DNA of 64,000 nucleotides from Halodesulfovibrio aestuarii (GTDB lineage Bacteria; Desulfobacterota; Desulfovibrionia; Desulfovibrionales; Desulfovibrionaceae). The notes under the pieces are model-generated. The model was not told where the DNA came from. It made no database searches and saw only the letters and a list, made by a program, of their open reading frames with translations. The first letter of the stretch is position 1; each line of letters opens with the position of its first letter. The position numbers were made by a program, and so were the translations under genes. This document shows, in pieces, positions 16,562 to 26,410 of this stretch. The stretch lies in the NCBI RefSeq assembly GCF_050571805.1, contig NZ_CP192219.1. One strand, written 5' to 3'.

Positions 16562-16951
16562 TTATTCTTTATTATTCCATTTAAACATATGCCATCCACC
16601 TTGTGAATTAAGCATATGTTTACCTGCGGCAACGAGGGCATTGTTAATTTGTTTCAATAAGTGCGAAGGAGCATATGTCACACCGCTTTGAGCGTCTGTA
16701 ATAGCAACCCCTTGTTGATTTAATGCAAAGATATGGTTGTCAGCATCCACCCAAAAAATAGCCTGATCGGCCTTTACAAGTACACCATCGCCCACAGATT
16801 CCTCAGACCATACATCGAGTTTATCTCTTTGAGTCGGCAATACAATGGAATATACAAGTTTACTATAGGCTCCATCCGGTGCAGAATCCCCACAGCCAGC
16901 AAGCAGCATACAACAAAGAAAACTTATTAGTATGTATTGAACACGAAGCAT
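16562..16951 (-). CDS. Small hypothetical lipoprotein
   Basis: The 129-residue product has a lipoprotein signal (hydrophobic residues 5-17, lipobox 'LAGC' with Cys at 20). The rest is a compact soluble domain with 'WVDADNHIFALNQQGVAIT', possibly a beta sheet, and ends in Lys/Asn-rich residues. No family is recognised. GGAGGGAG stands before the ATG. No terminator was found directly after it. Confidence 0.65.
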   Translation of the reverse strand: MLRVQYILISFLCCMLLAGCGDSAPDGAYSKLVYSIVLPTQRDKLDVWSEESVGDGVLVKADQAIFWVDADNHIFALNQQGVAITDAQSGVTYAPSHLLKQINNALVAAGKHMLNSQGGWHMFKWNNKE

Positions 16952-17056
16952 ACTCCCTCCATCAATAAAAAGATGCGTAAGCCTATCACATCATACAACA
17001 TATGCAAAGCTCGATATTAGCTATCGCATTAGATTTTGGAATTACTTCACGCAAAA

Positions 17057-17470
17057 ATGACACAATGCTACTCCTTCCATCAACAATCTTATGTTTACCA
17101 GCAATGCAACAGTCACACTCTGCAAGAAAAGTTAACATCTCATCAGATACATCCAGCCGTAGACTCCGCAGTTTTTATGACGTATATAACACCAATGGAA
17201 CAAGTTCATCAGCAAAAAGCGGCTAAATTGCCGCCGTTTACAAAATACACATATTCTCGTGAAGGCATAGATTGCGTCCTCTTTTTTGACGAAAGAAAAA
17301 GATGGCGCATGACCATTAACGACATCACCTCAGATGCCAAATTCAAAAAGCCGGAATCTTGTCTGGAAGAACTGGTAGGCAACGAAATCATGACTGCCTG
17401 GGGTGTGGACTCTTCGATTCTCGCTCTAATACCAATTGATCTGGATCTTTGGAAACGCCACAAAGCATAA
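17057..17470 (+). CDS. Hypothetical protein
   Basis: The frame is open from a TTG at 17036; the first ATG is at 17057, giving 137 residues. No Shine-Dalgarno is visible at either. The N-terminal 40 residues are Gln/His/Ser-rich and unlikely to be folded, so a later start near 17177-17198 is also possible. The C-terminal 85 residues look like a real domain: 'SREGIDCVLFFDERKRWRMTINDI' pattern, then 'CLEELVGNEIMTAWGVDSSILALIPIDLDLW'. No family is recognised. A terminator follows the stop codon. Confidence 0.5.
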   Translation: MTQCYSFHQQSYVYQQCNSHTLQEKLTSHQIHPAVDSAVFMTYITPMEQVHQQKAAKLPPFTKYTYSREGIDCVLFFDERKRWRMTINDITSDAKFKKPESCLEELVGNEIMTAWGVDSSILALIPIDLDLWKRHKA

Positions 17471-17521
17471 CATTTTCTCTTTAACGCTACTGCTTCGCGC
17501 AGTGTTGTTGCAGGCAGACCG

Positions 17522-17546
17522 GTCCCTGACAAAAAACGTCAGGGAC
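17522..17546 (+). terminator. Intrinsic terminator of the hypothetical gene
   Basis: GTCCCTGAC/GTCAGGGAC stem, 7-base loop, T7 after. Confidence 0.85.
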
Positions 17547-17567
17547 TTTTTTTGGGATAAATAAAAA

Positions 17568-17601
17568 CCCCGCCCAGACTCCAAATGGAGACCGAACGGG
17601 G
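17568..17601 (-). terminator. Intrinsic terminator of the rhodanese gene
   Basis: Read on the minus strand, CCCCG...CGGGG with inner CTCC/GGAG pairs, followed by T5. Confidence 0.7.
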
Positions 17602-17658
17602 CACTTTTAGTAACTAAACACAATAGAGCACAACATCTGTGCTCCTACGCTGCTTATC

Positions 17659-18222
17659 TTATGTATTCTTTGTGGTCACACCACATGAAACACCCGTGCA
17701 TAACGGGGTTTTATTCCACGGCATCAGCATCAACAAACGCGCCATACCACAGCTACCAGTAATCCCTGCAAAGATCATAGCTGCACCGAAGAATCCTACA
17801 AGTACGAGAAATGTTTTCGATACAGTAAAAGCAAGCAACAGCGTTACCAGCAATAACGAGCCGACAGCAATAAGAACCTGACGATTCAGCGGAATACGTT
17901 TAACGCCCTGCTTTACCGGCCATCCGTTTCTACCCCATTCCACAATCCCGCCATCAAGCACGGCTGAATCGACAGAACCTGCAACCGCTTCAGCGGCCTG
18001 CAGAGCCCTACTTCCAGAATGGCAAACAAAGACAACCTTCTTCTCCGCACCAACCGTCTTCTTAACACGTTCCGCGGAAACCAGATCAAACGGCATTAAT
18101 ATAGCATCAGGAATTTCCTGTTCCAGAATCTCCGTAGGAGTTCGTACATCTAACAACACGGCCTTATCTTCATGAAGCAACTTCGCAACCGAGGCTGCAT
18201 TCATTTTTTCTACTGTACTCAT
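17659..18222 (-). CDS. Membrane-anchored rhodanese (YgaP-like)
   Basis: The 187-residue product has an N-terminal rhodanese domain (about 1-105) with the active-site loop 'VCHSGSRA' (catalytic Cys near 67) and 'LLDVRTPTEI'. It then has a DUF2892-type tail with two membrane spans ('VLIAVGSLLLVTLLLAF' and 'LVLVGFFGAAMIFAGI') and 'GSCGMARLL'. This is the E. coli YgaP architecture, a membrane sulfurtransferase that moves sulfane sulfur. A near-consensus promoter precedes it. In a sulfate reducer it probably handles sulfur species at the inner membrane. Confidence 0.88.
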   Translation of the reverse strand: MSTVEKMNAASVAKLLHEDKAVLLDVRTPTEILEQEIPDAILMPFDLVSAERVKKTVGAEKKVVFVCHSGSRALQAAEAVAGSVDSAVLDGGIVEWGRNGWPVKQGVKRIPLNRQVLIAVGSLLLVTLLLAFTVSKTFLVLVGFFGAAMIFAGITGSCGMARLLMLMPWNKTPLCTGVSCGVTTKNT

Positions 18223-18263
18223 TTCAGCACTCCTTGTTTAAATAACAAGCCTTATTATTAGGA

Positions 18264-18291
18264 ATAATATCTAGTAAGAAAAATTTGTCAA
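18264..18291 (-). promoter_or_regulatory. Sigma-70-like promoter of the rhodanese gene
   Basis: On the minus strand TTGACA and TATTAT are separated by 16 bases, about 45 bases before the start codon, with AAGGAG near the ATG. Confidence 0.7.
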
Positions 18292-18368
18292 CTAAATACA
18301 ACTCACCCTAACGACTCACGCCAACGGCAAAAAACGTATTGAAAATCATACCTCGCAGGAGAAAGAAA

Positions 18369-18396
18369 TTGTGTTTCAGGCTAAAAAGAATTATAG
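18369..18396 (+). promoter_or_regulatory. Candidate promoter of ychF
   Basis: TTGTGT and TTATAG separated by 16 bases, about 45 bases ahead of the ychF start. Confidence 0.3.
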
Positions 18397-18441
18397 CCGC
18401 GCGGAGCTATAGATTTAGAAATCATTCTGGAGAAAAAAGTT

Positions 18442-19542
18442 ATGGCACTGAGCATCGGTATCGTTGGGCTTCCCAACGTGGGTAAGTCTACCCTTTTTAA
18501 CGCCCTCACAAAGGCACAGAACGCAGAGTCTGCGAACTATCCTTTCTGTACTATTGAACCCAACAAAGCGACTGTTCCTGTGCCGGACAAGCGCATCGAA
18601 ACTCTTACAGAGATTGCAAATCCACAGCGCACACTGCACGCGACTGTAGACTTTATTGATATTGCGGGTCTTGTCCGTGGCGCAAGTCAGGGCGAGGGTC
18701 TTGGCAACCAATTCCTTGGTAACATCCGTGAAGCAGCTGCAATCTTACAGGTTGTCCGTTGTTTTGATGACGAAAATATTACGCACGTAGACGGTTCTGT
18801 TAATCCGATCCGTGACATTGAAACCATTGAAACTGAATTGCTGCTTGCAGATGTACAGTCTGTTGAAAAACGGCATGACAAATTGGTTCGTTCCACTCGT
18901 GGTAACAAAGCAATGATCCCTGTTGTGAACGGCATTAAAGAGCTGCTTGACCACCTGAATGAAGGTAATCCGGCGTCTACTTTTGCCAAACGCGACAGTG
19001 ACGTTTTGGCAGACCAGCTCAAAGAGCTGTCACTGCTTACAGATAAGAAAATTATTTATTGCGCCAACGTTGATGAAGACGGCCTTGCAGAAGACAACGA
19101 ACATGTGAACAAACTGCGTGAATTCGCAGCAGGTCGCGGTTGTCAGCTGGTAAAAATCTGCGCAAAGGTTGAAGAAGAACTGCAGGGTCTCGAAGATGAA
19201 GAGGCACAGGAACTTCTTGAGTCTTACGGTATCAACGAAAGCGGCCTCGTACAGGTCATTCAGACCAGCTACAAAACACTCGGACTTATCTGCTACTTTA
19301 CAGTAGGCGTTAAAGAAGTTCGTGCATGGACTATCGTTGACGGATACACTGCCCCTCAGGCAGCAGGCGTTATCCATACCGACTTTGAACGTGGATTCAT
19401 TCGCGCAGAAGTAATCGCGTATGATGCTTTTGTAGAAAATAAAACCGAAGCAGCTTGCCGTTCCATCGGCGCTCTGCGCTCTGAAGGTAAAGAATATATC
19501 GTTAAAGATGGGGATGTTGTTCACTTCCTCTTTAATGTATAG
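18442..19542 (+). CDS. ychF: Ribosome-binding ATPase/GTPase YchF
   Basis: The 366-residue product is full length for the YchF/OLA1 family. The P-loop 'GLPNVGKST' lies at residues about 8-16, the switch region 'NYPFCTIEPN' follows, then 'DIAGLVRGASQGEGLGNQFL' (G3). The C-terminal TGS domain reads 'TVGVKEVRAWTI', 'AAGVIHTDFERGFIRAEV' and ends 'GDVVHFLFNV'. YchF binds ribosomes, hydrolyses ATP better than GTP and links translation with oxidative-stress responses. AGAAAAAAG precedes the ATG, and a hairpin terminator follows. Confidence 0.96.
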   Translation: MALSIGIVGLPNVGKSTLFNALTKAQNAESANYPFCTIEPNKATVPVPDKRIETLTEIANPQRTLHATVDFIDIAGLVRGASQGEGLGNQFLGNIREAAAILQVVRCFDDENITHVDGSVNPIRDIETIETELLLADVQSVEKRHDKLVRSTRGNKAMIPVVNGIKELLDHLNEGNPASTFAKRDSDVLADQLKELSLLTDKKIIYCANVDEDGLAEDNEHVNKLREFAAGRGCQLVKICAKVEEELQGLEDEEAQELLESYGINESGLVQVIQTSYKTLGLICYFTVGVKEVRAWTIVDGYTAPQAAGVIHTDFERGFIRAEVIAYDAFVENKTEAACRSIGALRSEGKEYIVKDGDVVHFLFNV

Positions 19543-19563
19543 TACACAGTTTCCAAGCTGATA

Positions 19564-19591
19564 AGGTTACCCTGTTATTGCAGGGTAACCT
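19564..19591 (+). terminator. Intrinsic terminator of ychF
   Basis: Perfect 11-bp stem AGGTTACCCTG/CAGGGTAACCT with a 6-base loop. The tail GTTTGGG is poor in T and runs straight into the ribosome site of the next gene, so some read-through is likely. Confidence 0.6.
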
Positions 19592-19606
19592 GTTTGGGAG
19601 GAACTT

Positions 19607-20497
19607 GTGAACAAACGCCATGCAGGACTCATCTCTGTTATATTCTGTTTCTTATCCACTATTCTTTTCTACTCTACAGTCCACAGCGTTACACTCGCAG
19701 AGATTCGTGCCCGTGGGGAACTGTATCATCTAGGTGTTCCTTACGCACGCTTTGCAAACACCAACGCAGACGGGCTTGATTGCGCCCTTATCCGCCGTTT
19801 TGCGCATCGCATTGGTGTCCGATACAAATTCGTCCCCACCAGCTGGGAAAATGCCATCCCTGATCTCACTGGAATACGCCCGGCGCTGCCCGGTTCCAGC
19901 CAATCTGTTACCCCGATACGCGGGGACATCCTTGCAAACGGCCTGAGCATAATTCCGGAACGCAAGCGTTACGTATTATTTTCCAAGCCGACATTTACCG
20001 CACAAGTCTGGTTACTTGCAAAACCGGACGCCGATATCGACCCAATCCACCCCACCGGTTCTGTTGAAAGAGACATCAAAAGCACACTTGAAAAAACTGC
20101 CGGAAAAACGGTCTACGGCATTAAAAATCTTTGTATTGATGTCAGACTGTTCCCCGACTTGCTCCACACTGCCGGTTCTGCGGAAAATGTGCCGCTTGGC
20201 ACACTTCCGCAACCTATTTCTTTTGTAAAATCTCCGTATTCAATCTTTCTCATGGAATCTCCAAGTGCTTTAATGGCATTAGGGATCTGGCCATACTCTT
20301 TTAAGATCATTGGCCCCGTAGCAAAGCAGCAAAATATGGGCGCAGCATTTGCTCCAACGTCTGTGGAACTCAAAGAAGAGTTCGATCGATTTTTAACTGA
20401 AGTATGGACAAGTGGTGAATACCAAAAACTTGTCGCCAGCTACTATCCAAACTCATTCTCGTATTTCAAAACGTTTTTCACGAAGAGTTCGCCGTAA
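19607..20497 (+). CDS. Periplasmic substrate-binding protein, family 3
   Basis: GTG start at 19607 with GGGAGGAA upstream. The 296-residue product has a signal peptide ('FCFLSTILFYSTVHS') and then the SBP_bac_3 fold: 'LAEIRARGELYHLGVPYARF', 'GLDCALIRRFAHRIG' and 'GLSIIPERKRYVLFSKPTF'. It ends in the usual helix 'FDRFLTEVWTSGEYQKLVASYY'. There is no permease or ATPase next to it. Its stop overlaps the ATG of the hybrid kinase by one base (TAATG). It therefore probably delivers a ligand signal to that kinase rather than serving a transporter. Confidence 0.85.
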   Translation: MNKRHAGLISVIFCFLSTILFYSTVHSVTLAEIRARGELYHLGVPYARFANTNADGLDCALIRRFAHRIGVRYKFVPTSWENAIPDLTGIRPALPGSSQSVTPIRGDILANGLSIIPERKRYVLFSKPTFTAQVWLLAKPDADIDPIHPTGSVERDIKSTLEKTAGKTVYGIKNLCIDVRLFPDLLHTAGSAENVPLGTLPQPISFVKSPYSIFLMESPSALMALGIWPYSFKIIGPVAKQQNMGAAFAPTSVELKEEFDRFLTEVWTSGEYQKLVASYYPNSFSYFKTFFTKSSP

Positions 20498-23400
20498 TGA
20501 AGAAGCCGCTAGAGCAACTTTTTGAGAGTAAAAAACCGCTCAATCTAATACTAATACTCTGTGCCATTATCGTATGCGCATTTTTAGCACTGGGTATCCT
20601 GTTACACCGCTCTCAATTCTCATTACAACAGATTAAACAGGAACAGTTTAATAACGATTCACAAAAAGTTGCCAGCGCATTCAAAGACTATTTTACTGAA
20701 CGCAACAGAGATTTGCAGACCCTTACAACTACGCAGGTTTTCTCCAGCTACTATCACAACAAGGCTCTTGGCATATCACTTGATTACGGTATGCGCGCCA
20801 TCATTTCTGATATAGAACTGGTGCTGCAACGCTTTATTATGGAATGCAAGGTTCAGGGAGAATATATTTTCCCCGAAGTTAATTTTATTGATTACAAATA
20901 CAATCTTCGTATCCGTGCAACAGCGCCACTCAAAAATGGCTCACCCGTCCATATTGAAACAATTACAGAAAAACATCCCTTTTCCCCCGGCGCCACACTT
21001 CAGTTTGAGCAGCACAATCAACAGAAGTTACTACGCATGAACATTCCCTATTTCATTATGGGTAAACACGTTGGTGAAATCACAGCAACACTGTCCTCCG
21101 AGGCCATCAAAAGATATTTACTCCTGCTCCAAAATTCTGAAAAATTTAACATCATCCTACTCTACGACAATATTCCTTTCACACGGATCATTACAACGCC
21201 CAACCTTACGTATGACGTTGAAAAACTTTCTGCAGGTCCTCCAAACACCTCGTACCAGCTAAACGAGGCCGCATATTTAAACAACATTCCCGTTCCTATG
21301 AAAGTACGCCTCGTTCCTGTAATGAATCGTAAAGTCATGGCAATATCGTTCATAGAGGTAGCCAACCTCAAACGCGGACAGTTTTCTAACAACATTCTTC
21401 TCATTTTTTACGCAGTGTTTCTTGCAGCTGCGACAAGCATAGCGATTGCTGCCCACGTTATAATAAAAAACATGTCCCTTTCCAGAAGCCTTAAGGAAGT
21501 CGCAGCCAGCAAAAAAGTAACAGCAGATAACCTTCTCAAACTGCAATCAGAAATCGTGGTTCGACGCAGGGCAGAAATACGCGCACTAACAGCACGGCAA
21601 AAAGCCGAACAGCTAACGCACGTGGTACCAAGCGCCGTTTTCACCGTTACCATGGACAGACGAATTGACAGTTGGAACAAGCGTGCAGAGGAACTCACAG
21701 GATATAGAGCGATTGAGATTATAGGCCGTTCGTGCTCAGAGCTCTTTCTGGACACATGCAAAGACGAGTGCGCACTCTATCCCCACACGCAAAGCCCCAC
21801 CTGCGGAAGGCAACACTCATTAAGACAGAAACACGGCGGGCTGCGGAGCATCATCAAAAATACAGAACCGATGCTTGACGGCTTCGGGCAAATTATCGGT
21901 CTGATAGAGTGTTTTGAAGACATCACCGATCAGCAAAAAACCCTTGCGGCACTGGCAAAGACAGAAGCAAACTACCGCGACATTATCCAGAACGCGCAGG
22001 ATGGCATTTTCCAAAGTACCCTTTCCGGAGAAATTCTAAACGCCAACCCAGCATTTTTGAATATTTTTGAATTCTCTTCTGTAGAGGAAATGCGCAGCTC
22101 TTTTCGCGGGTTTGAGAATCATTTTTATGTAAATAAGACCAGACGGGCAGAATTCGTCAACACGATGCTCAAAAAACGGTTTGTGTCCAACTTTGAGTCA
22201 CAAATACGGACTAACAACGGACGAACACTCTGGATAATGGAAAGTGCCCGACTACGCACATCTCCCGACGGTTCCATACGTTTCGAAGGATTCGTACGCG
22301 ACATTACTTTGCAAAAAGAAGCCGAACATAACCTTATCGCTGCCAAAGAAGCAGCAGAATCCGCCAACGTAGCAAAAAACAACTTTCTCGCTAACATCAG
22401 TCACGAGCTGCGAACACCGATGAACGCAATTATCGGTATTTCCGAACTTAGTCTGCGATCTGAAAAAGATCCCGAACGCAAGCGGAACATGGAAGTTCTC
22501 TACAGGGCTTCAAGTTCACTGCTCAACCTGCTGAATGACCTTCTCGACTTCTCCGCCATCGAATCCAACGCCCTTTCACTCAAATTTGCTCCGTTCTCTG
22601 TAAGGAATATGCTGCAAAACATTCGAGATCTTATGCGAGGAGAAGCGAGTAAAAAAAATCTCAACTTTCTCGTCACAGCAGACGACTCCATTCCGTCATT
22701 ACTTACAGGTGACAAAGAACGTATTAAGCAAATACTTGTTAACCTCATCTGGAACGCACTCAAGTTCACCAACCACGGGAACGTAAGCGTTACCTGTGCT
22801 GCCCGGCCCATCGATAATACTACCAATGACAAAGATGAAACTGACAAAAGCACACTGCCTCTGAATAATCAGACAGGGCAAAAAAAAGTTATGCTCACCT
22901 GCGCTGTCACCGACACCGGCATCGGCATCCCGTCGGAAAGCCTTGAAGAAATTTTTGAGAGCTTCGCACAATTACAAGCCTTCGACGTCGCACCACATGG
23001 CGGCGTCGGCCTCGGGCTTGCTATATCGCAACGCCTTGCAGTGCGTATGGGCGGCACCATTACAGTGGAAAGCACTGTTGAAGTTGGGTCTACATTCACA
23101 GTTAAAATTCCATGTCTTATTTCTGAAGACAAAGCCGAGTCTGCCCATATCATTTACGAAGAATCACAACATGATGTTGCTCCAATGCAATCACTCAATG
23201 TCCTTGTGGCAGAAGATAACGAATTCAGTCAGGAAGTGTTGACCAAAATGCTTAAGGAAGACGGGCACACGGTATTCCTTGCTGAAAACGGCAAGCAAGT
23301 ACTCGAAATGCTCACCAGCATTACTGTGGACATAATTCTCATGGATGTCCAAATGCCAATACTTGACGGTCTGGAGACTATTAAACGGATCCGCGCGGGT

Positions 23401-23994
23401 GAAGTGCCGGACCTTGACGTTACTATCCCTATCATAACTATCAGTGCGCACGATTCCATTACATCAAAAGACAACTTCCACGATGGTGAAGTAACAGAAT
23501 GGCTGCAAAAGCCAATCACGCTCTATGCACTGCAACAGGTGCTGCGTTCCGTTTTCAAAAACAACCAGCCTGCAGAAAGAACAACCTTCACACACAATTC
23601 TGCATTGCCAAATACAGAGTATTCTACTACTCCAATGCTCGTAAATATCGAGACTATTTCTACAATGGTGAATGGTAAACAGAATATTATTCAGACAGTA
23701 TTGAACACGTATCTAACATCACTGCCCGTCTCTCTTGAACTGCTTAAAAATGCGTTTGCAGAAGCGAATGAAGACGAAATATTGCGTCTTACACATAGCC
23801 TCAAAGCAACTATGGGCTCCGTAGGCGCATTGCCACTCGCTGAGGCAGCCAAAAAAATGGAACAGCTCACACGTGAAAACGCTCTGCCGGAAGCACAGCA
23901 GTTGCTCGACAACTTTATTGCCAATGCAGAAGAGTCTCTTGAAGAAATAAGCATCTACCTTGCACAACAACAGCGTGAAAAACACGTTTCCTAA
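20497..23994 (+). CDS. Hybrid sensor histidine kinase (PAS-PAS-HisKA-HATPase-REC-Hpt)
   Basis: The 1165-residue protein has a first membrane span (about 15-38), a large periplasmic region (about 40-298) and a second span (about 302-325). Two PAS domains follow (about 375-490 and 490-610); the first carries a cluster of five cysteines. Then come HisKA (phospho-acceptor His 636 in 'ISHELRTP'), a catalytic ATPase ('DTGIGIP', 'GVGLGLAI'), a receiver with Asp 950 ('MDVQMP') and an Hpt domain with His 1100 ('THSLKA'). It is a BarA/EvgS-like phosphorelay. The output regulator is not adjacent. It is coupled by one base to the binding protein before it. Confidence 0.94.
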   Translation: MKKPLEQLFESKKPLNLILILCAIIVCAFLALGILLHRSQFSLQQIKQEQFNNDSQKVASAFKDYFTERNRDLQTLTTTQVFSSYYHNKALGISLDYGMRAIISDIELVLQRFIMECKVQGEYIFPEVNFIDYKYNLRIRATAPLKNGSPVHIETITEKHPFSPGATLQFEQHNQQKLLRMNIPYFIMGKHVGEITATLSSEAIKRYLLLLQNSEKFNIILLYDNIPFTRIITTPNLTYDVEKLSAGPPNTSYQLNEAAYLNNIPVPMKVRLVPVMNRKVMAISFIEVANLKRGQFSNNILLIFYAVFLAAATSIAIAAHVIIKNMSLSRSLKEVAASKKVTADNLLKLQSEIVVRRRAEIRALTARQKAEQLTHVVPSAVFTVTMDRRIDSWNKRAEELTGYRAIEIIGRSCSELFLDTCKDECALYPHTQSPTCGRQHSLRQKHGGLRSIIKNTEPMLDGFGQIIGLIECFEDITDQQKTLAALAKTEANYRDIIQNAQDGIFQSTLSGEILNANPAFLNIFEFSSVEEMRSSFRGFENHFYVNKTRRAEFVNTMLKKRFVSNFESQIRTNNGRTLWIMESARLRTSPDGSIRFEGFVRDITLQKEAEHNLIAAKEAAESANVAKNNFLANISHELRTPMNAIIGISELSLRSEKDPERKRNMEVLYRASSSLLNLLNDLLDFSAIESNALSLKFAPFSVRNMLQNIRDLMRGEASKKNLNFLVTADDSIPSLLTGDKERIKQILVNLIWNALKFTNHGNVSVTCAARPIDNTTNDKDETDKSTLPLNNQTGQKKVMLTCAVTDTGIGIPSESLEEIFESFAQLQAFDVAPHGGVGLGLAISQRLAVRMGGTITVESTVEVGSTFTVKIPCLISEDKAESAHIIYEESQHDVAPMQSLNVLVAEDNEFSQEVLTKMLKEDGHTVFLAENGKQVLEMLTSITVDIILMDVQMPILDGLETIKRIRAGEVPDLDVTIPIITISAHDSITSKDNFHDGEVTEWLQKPITLYALQQVLRSVFKNNQPAERTTFTHNSALPNTEYSTTPMLVNIETISTMVNGKQNIIQTVLNTYLTSLPVSLELLKNAFAEANEDEILRLTHSLKATMGSVGALPLAEAAKKMEQLTRENALPEAQQLLDNFIANAEESLEEISIYLAQQQREKHVS

Positions 23995-24173
23995 CGTTTT
24001 TTCATTTTCGTTTTCTGCTTTTGGCACCCCTAAAAGATATCAAAAGCTCGCCAAAGCGTGCTTCCAAAAGCAACGATAATACGTCAATTATCCTTCAGAT
24101 TCGGTGTACACCGTGATAAAATTTCGCACTGAACTGGCTAGAATATAAAGAAAACAATACGAGGAAGCACATA

Positions 24174-25820
24174 ATGGCAATCAGTCCAAATGCTGGTAAG
24201 AAGGCACTTTCATCCAACCTTATCAATATCCAGAAACTGGTGACAGCATACTACACCGTTCTCCCTGATCCCGACAATCCGCTGCAACGTGTTGCTTTCG
24301 GAACATCTGGTCACCGTGGTTCAGCATTTGGCGGCAGCTTTAATGAGCCCCACATTGCAGCGGTTACGCAGGCCATTTGCGAATACCGCAAGAAGGAAGG
24401 CTATACCGGCCCGTTATTCATGGGCAAAGATACCCATGCCCTTTCAGAGCCTGCACATCAGACAGCGCTTGAGGTTCTGGCAGCTAACGAAGTAACCGTG
24501 CACATCGAGCAAGAAGACGGATATGTTCCGACGCCGGTAATTTCTCATGCAATCCTCACATATAACCGCGATCATGATACTATCGCGGATGGCATTGTCG
24601 TAACGCCCTCACACAATCCGCCACAAGATGGCGGCTTCAAGTATAACCCACCGAACGGTGGCCCTGCCGACAAGGACACAACCAAGTGGGTTGAAGACCG
24701 CGCTAACGAGCTTATCAGACAGGGCAACAAAGACGTTAAGCGTGTGCCGCTGGCAGAAGCACTGGCAGCACCGACGACGTTGCTCTACGACTACCGAACT
24801 CCGTATATAAACGACCTTAAGAACATTATCGACGTGGAAGCCATCAAAAAGGCCGGCATCCGTATCGGCATAGACCCTCTGGGCGGCGCCGGTGAATCCT
24901 ACTGGGAGCCTATTGCGGAACAGTATGAACTGAATATTGAAGTCGTAAACAAGGAAATTGATCCTACATTCCGATTTATGCCTATGGACAGTGACGGAGT
25001 TATCCGTATGGACTGCTCTTCCCCCTGGGCAATGACAGATTTGATTCGTTTACATCCGCATTTTGACATTGCGTGCGGTAATGATCCTGATGCGGACAGA
25101 CACGGCATTGTATGCAGCAAAGGGCTTATGAACCCTAACCATTATCTTGCTGTTGCTATTGAATATTTGTTTACGCACCGCCCGCAGTGGAAAAATGACG
25201 CGGTTGTAGGCAAAACTCTTGTGTCCAGCCAGATGATTGATCTTGTTGTAGAATCACTTGGTAGAAAGGTTGCTGAAGTACCTGTCGGCTTTAAATGGTT
25301 TGTGCCGGGTCTTCTTAACGGCAGTTATGGCTTTGGCGGTGAAGAAAGTGCAGGCGCAAGCTTCTTGCGCAAAGACGGCACGGTATGGACTACCGACAAG
25401 GACGGCATCATCATGAACCTGCTCGCAGCGGAAATCCTTGCTGTAACCGGCAAAGATCCTCAGCAGCATTATGATGCCATGACAGAGAAGTTCGGCACTC
25501 CAATCTACGAGCGTTTGCAGGCGCCTGCCTCACCGGACCAGAAAGCTGCACTGAAAAAACTTTCTCCTGACATGGTGAAATCAGACACCCTTGCTGGCGA
25601 ACCGATAATTGCAAAGCTGACACAGGCACCAGCCAATGGAGCGTCTATTGAAGGCTTAAAAATTGTCACTAAATCCGGCTGGTTTGCAGCACGGCCTTCC
25701 GGAACAGAAGATATTTATAAAATTTATACAGAAAGTTTTAAAGGCAAAAACCATCTCGCGCTCTTACAAAAAGAAGCACAGGCTATGGTTTCTGAAGCAT
25801 TCAAAGCGGCGAATGTATAG
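24174..25820 (+). CDS. pgm: Phosphoglucomutase (alpha-D-glucose phosphate-specific)
   Basis: The 548-residue product interconverts glucose-1-phosphate and glucose-6-phosphate. The catalytic phosphoserine loop 'TPSHNPPQDGGFKYN', the metal-binding 'NDPDADRHG' loop, the sugar-binding 'GGEESAGASF' and the phosphate-binding 'RPSGTEDIYKIY' are all in place and in the usual order. 'FGTSGHRGSAF' near residue 44 is the family N-terminal signature. Length matches bacterial Pgm. GAGGAAG lies before the ATG. It stands alone and probably serves glycogen and surface-sugar metabolism. Confidence 0.96.
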   Translation: MAISPNAGKKALSSNLINIQKLVTAYYTVLPDPDNPLQRVAFGTSGHRGSAFGGSFNEPHIAAVTQAICEYRKKEGYTGPLFMGKDTHALSEPAHQTALEVLAANEVTVHIEQEDGYVPTPVISHAILTYNRDHDTIADGIVVTPSHNPPQDGGFKYNPPNGGPADKDTTKWVEDRANELIRQGNKDVKRVPLAEALAAPTTLLYDYRTPYINDLKNIIDVEAIKKAGIRIGIDPLGGAGESYWEPIAEQYELNIEVVNKEIDPTFRFMPMDSDGVIRMDCSSPWAMTDLIRLHPHFDIACGNDPDADRHGIVCSKGLMNPNHYLAVAIEYLFTHRPQWKNDAVVGKTLVSSQMIDLVVESLGRKVAEVPVGFKWFVPGLLNGSYGFGGEESAGASFLRKDGTVWTTDKDGIIMNLLAAEILAVTGKDPQQHYDAMTEKFGTPIYERLQAPASPDQKAALKKLSPDMVKSDTLAGEPIIAKLTQAPANGASIEGLKIVTKSGWFAARPSGTEDIYKIYTESFKGKNHLALLQKEAQAMVSEAFKAANV

Positions 25821-25969
25821 CCATTTCATCCAGTTACCCCCGTATTGTATCCCTTGCCTTATGGCTCCTGAACTGTAACTATGCTGTTTGCCTTAAGTTA
25901 TAACTTACAGGCGCTTTGCAAAAAGAGGGTGTAATGGTATAGCGATAGTCCTATATGGAGGTTTCCCAA

Positions 25970-26374
25970 ATGAAGTTTCTGATTGTTGATGACGATTTCG
26001 ACAGCCGCCGGCTCGTACAAAAAATCCTTCATCCATACGGATATTCCGATCTTGCAGCAGACGGAGAAGAAGGCGTGGAAGCCTTTCGGCAGGCGTTGCA
26101 GGCTGGAGAGCCGTATGATGTTGTTACACTCGATATTATGATGCCGAACATCGACGGGCAGGACGCTCTGCGCGAAATTCGTGATCTTGAGAAGGAACAT
26201 GGGATTATGCCTGAACATGGTGCAAAAGTGATCATGATATCCGGACTTGATGACAGTCAGGAAGTACACGACGCATTTTTTCTTGGCAATGCAACGAGTT
26301 TCATCGTTAAACCTATCAGAAAACGAGCTCTTCTCGAGGAAATCCAGAACCTCGGCCTCCAACTCGAGTCCTGA
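25970..26374 (+). CDS. Single-domain response regulator (CheY-like)
   Basis: ATG at 25970 is chosen because GGAGG lies eight bases upstream; an earlier ATG at 25955 has none. The 134-residue product is a lone receiver domain: 'IVDDDFDSR' (acidic pair), 'LDIMMPNIDG' (phospho-acceptor Asp), 'MISG' (Thr/Ser position) and 'VKPI' (Lys). There is no output domain. The family often serves as an intermediate in phosphorelays or acts on flagellar or polar targets. No kinase is adjacent; the nearest is the hybrid kinase two genes upstream. Confidence 0.9.
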   Translation: MKFLIVDDDFDSRRLVQKILHPYGYSDLAADGEEGVEAFRQALQAGEPYDVVTLDIMMPNIDGQDALREIRDLEKEHGIMPEHGAKVIMISGLDDSQEVHDAFFLGNATSFIVKPIRKRALLEEIQNLGLQLES

Positions 26375-26410
26375 TAGGGCGAACAATCCATCAAATTTTG
26401 ATAAAAAAAA

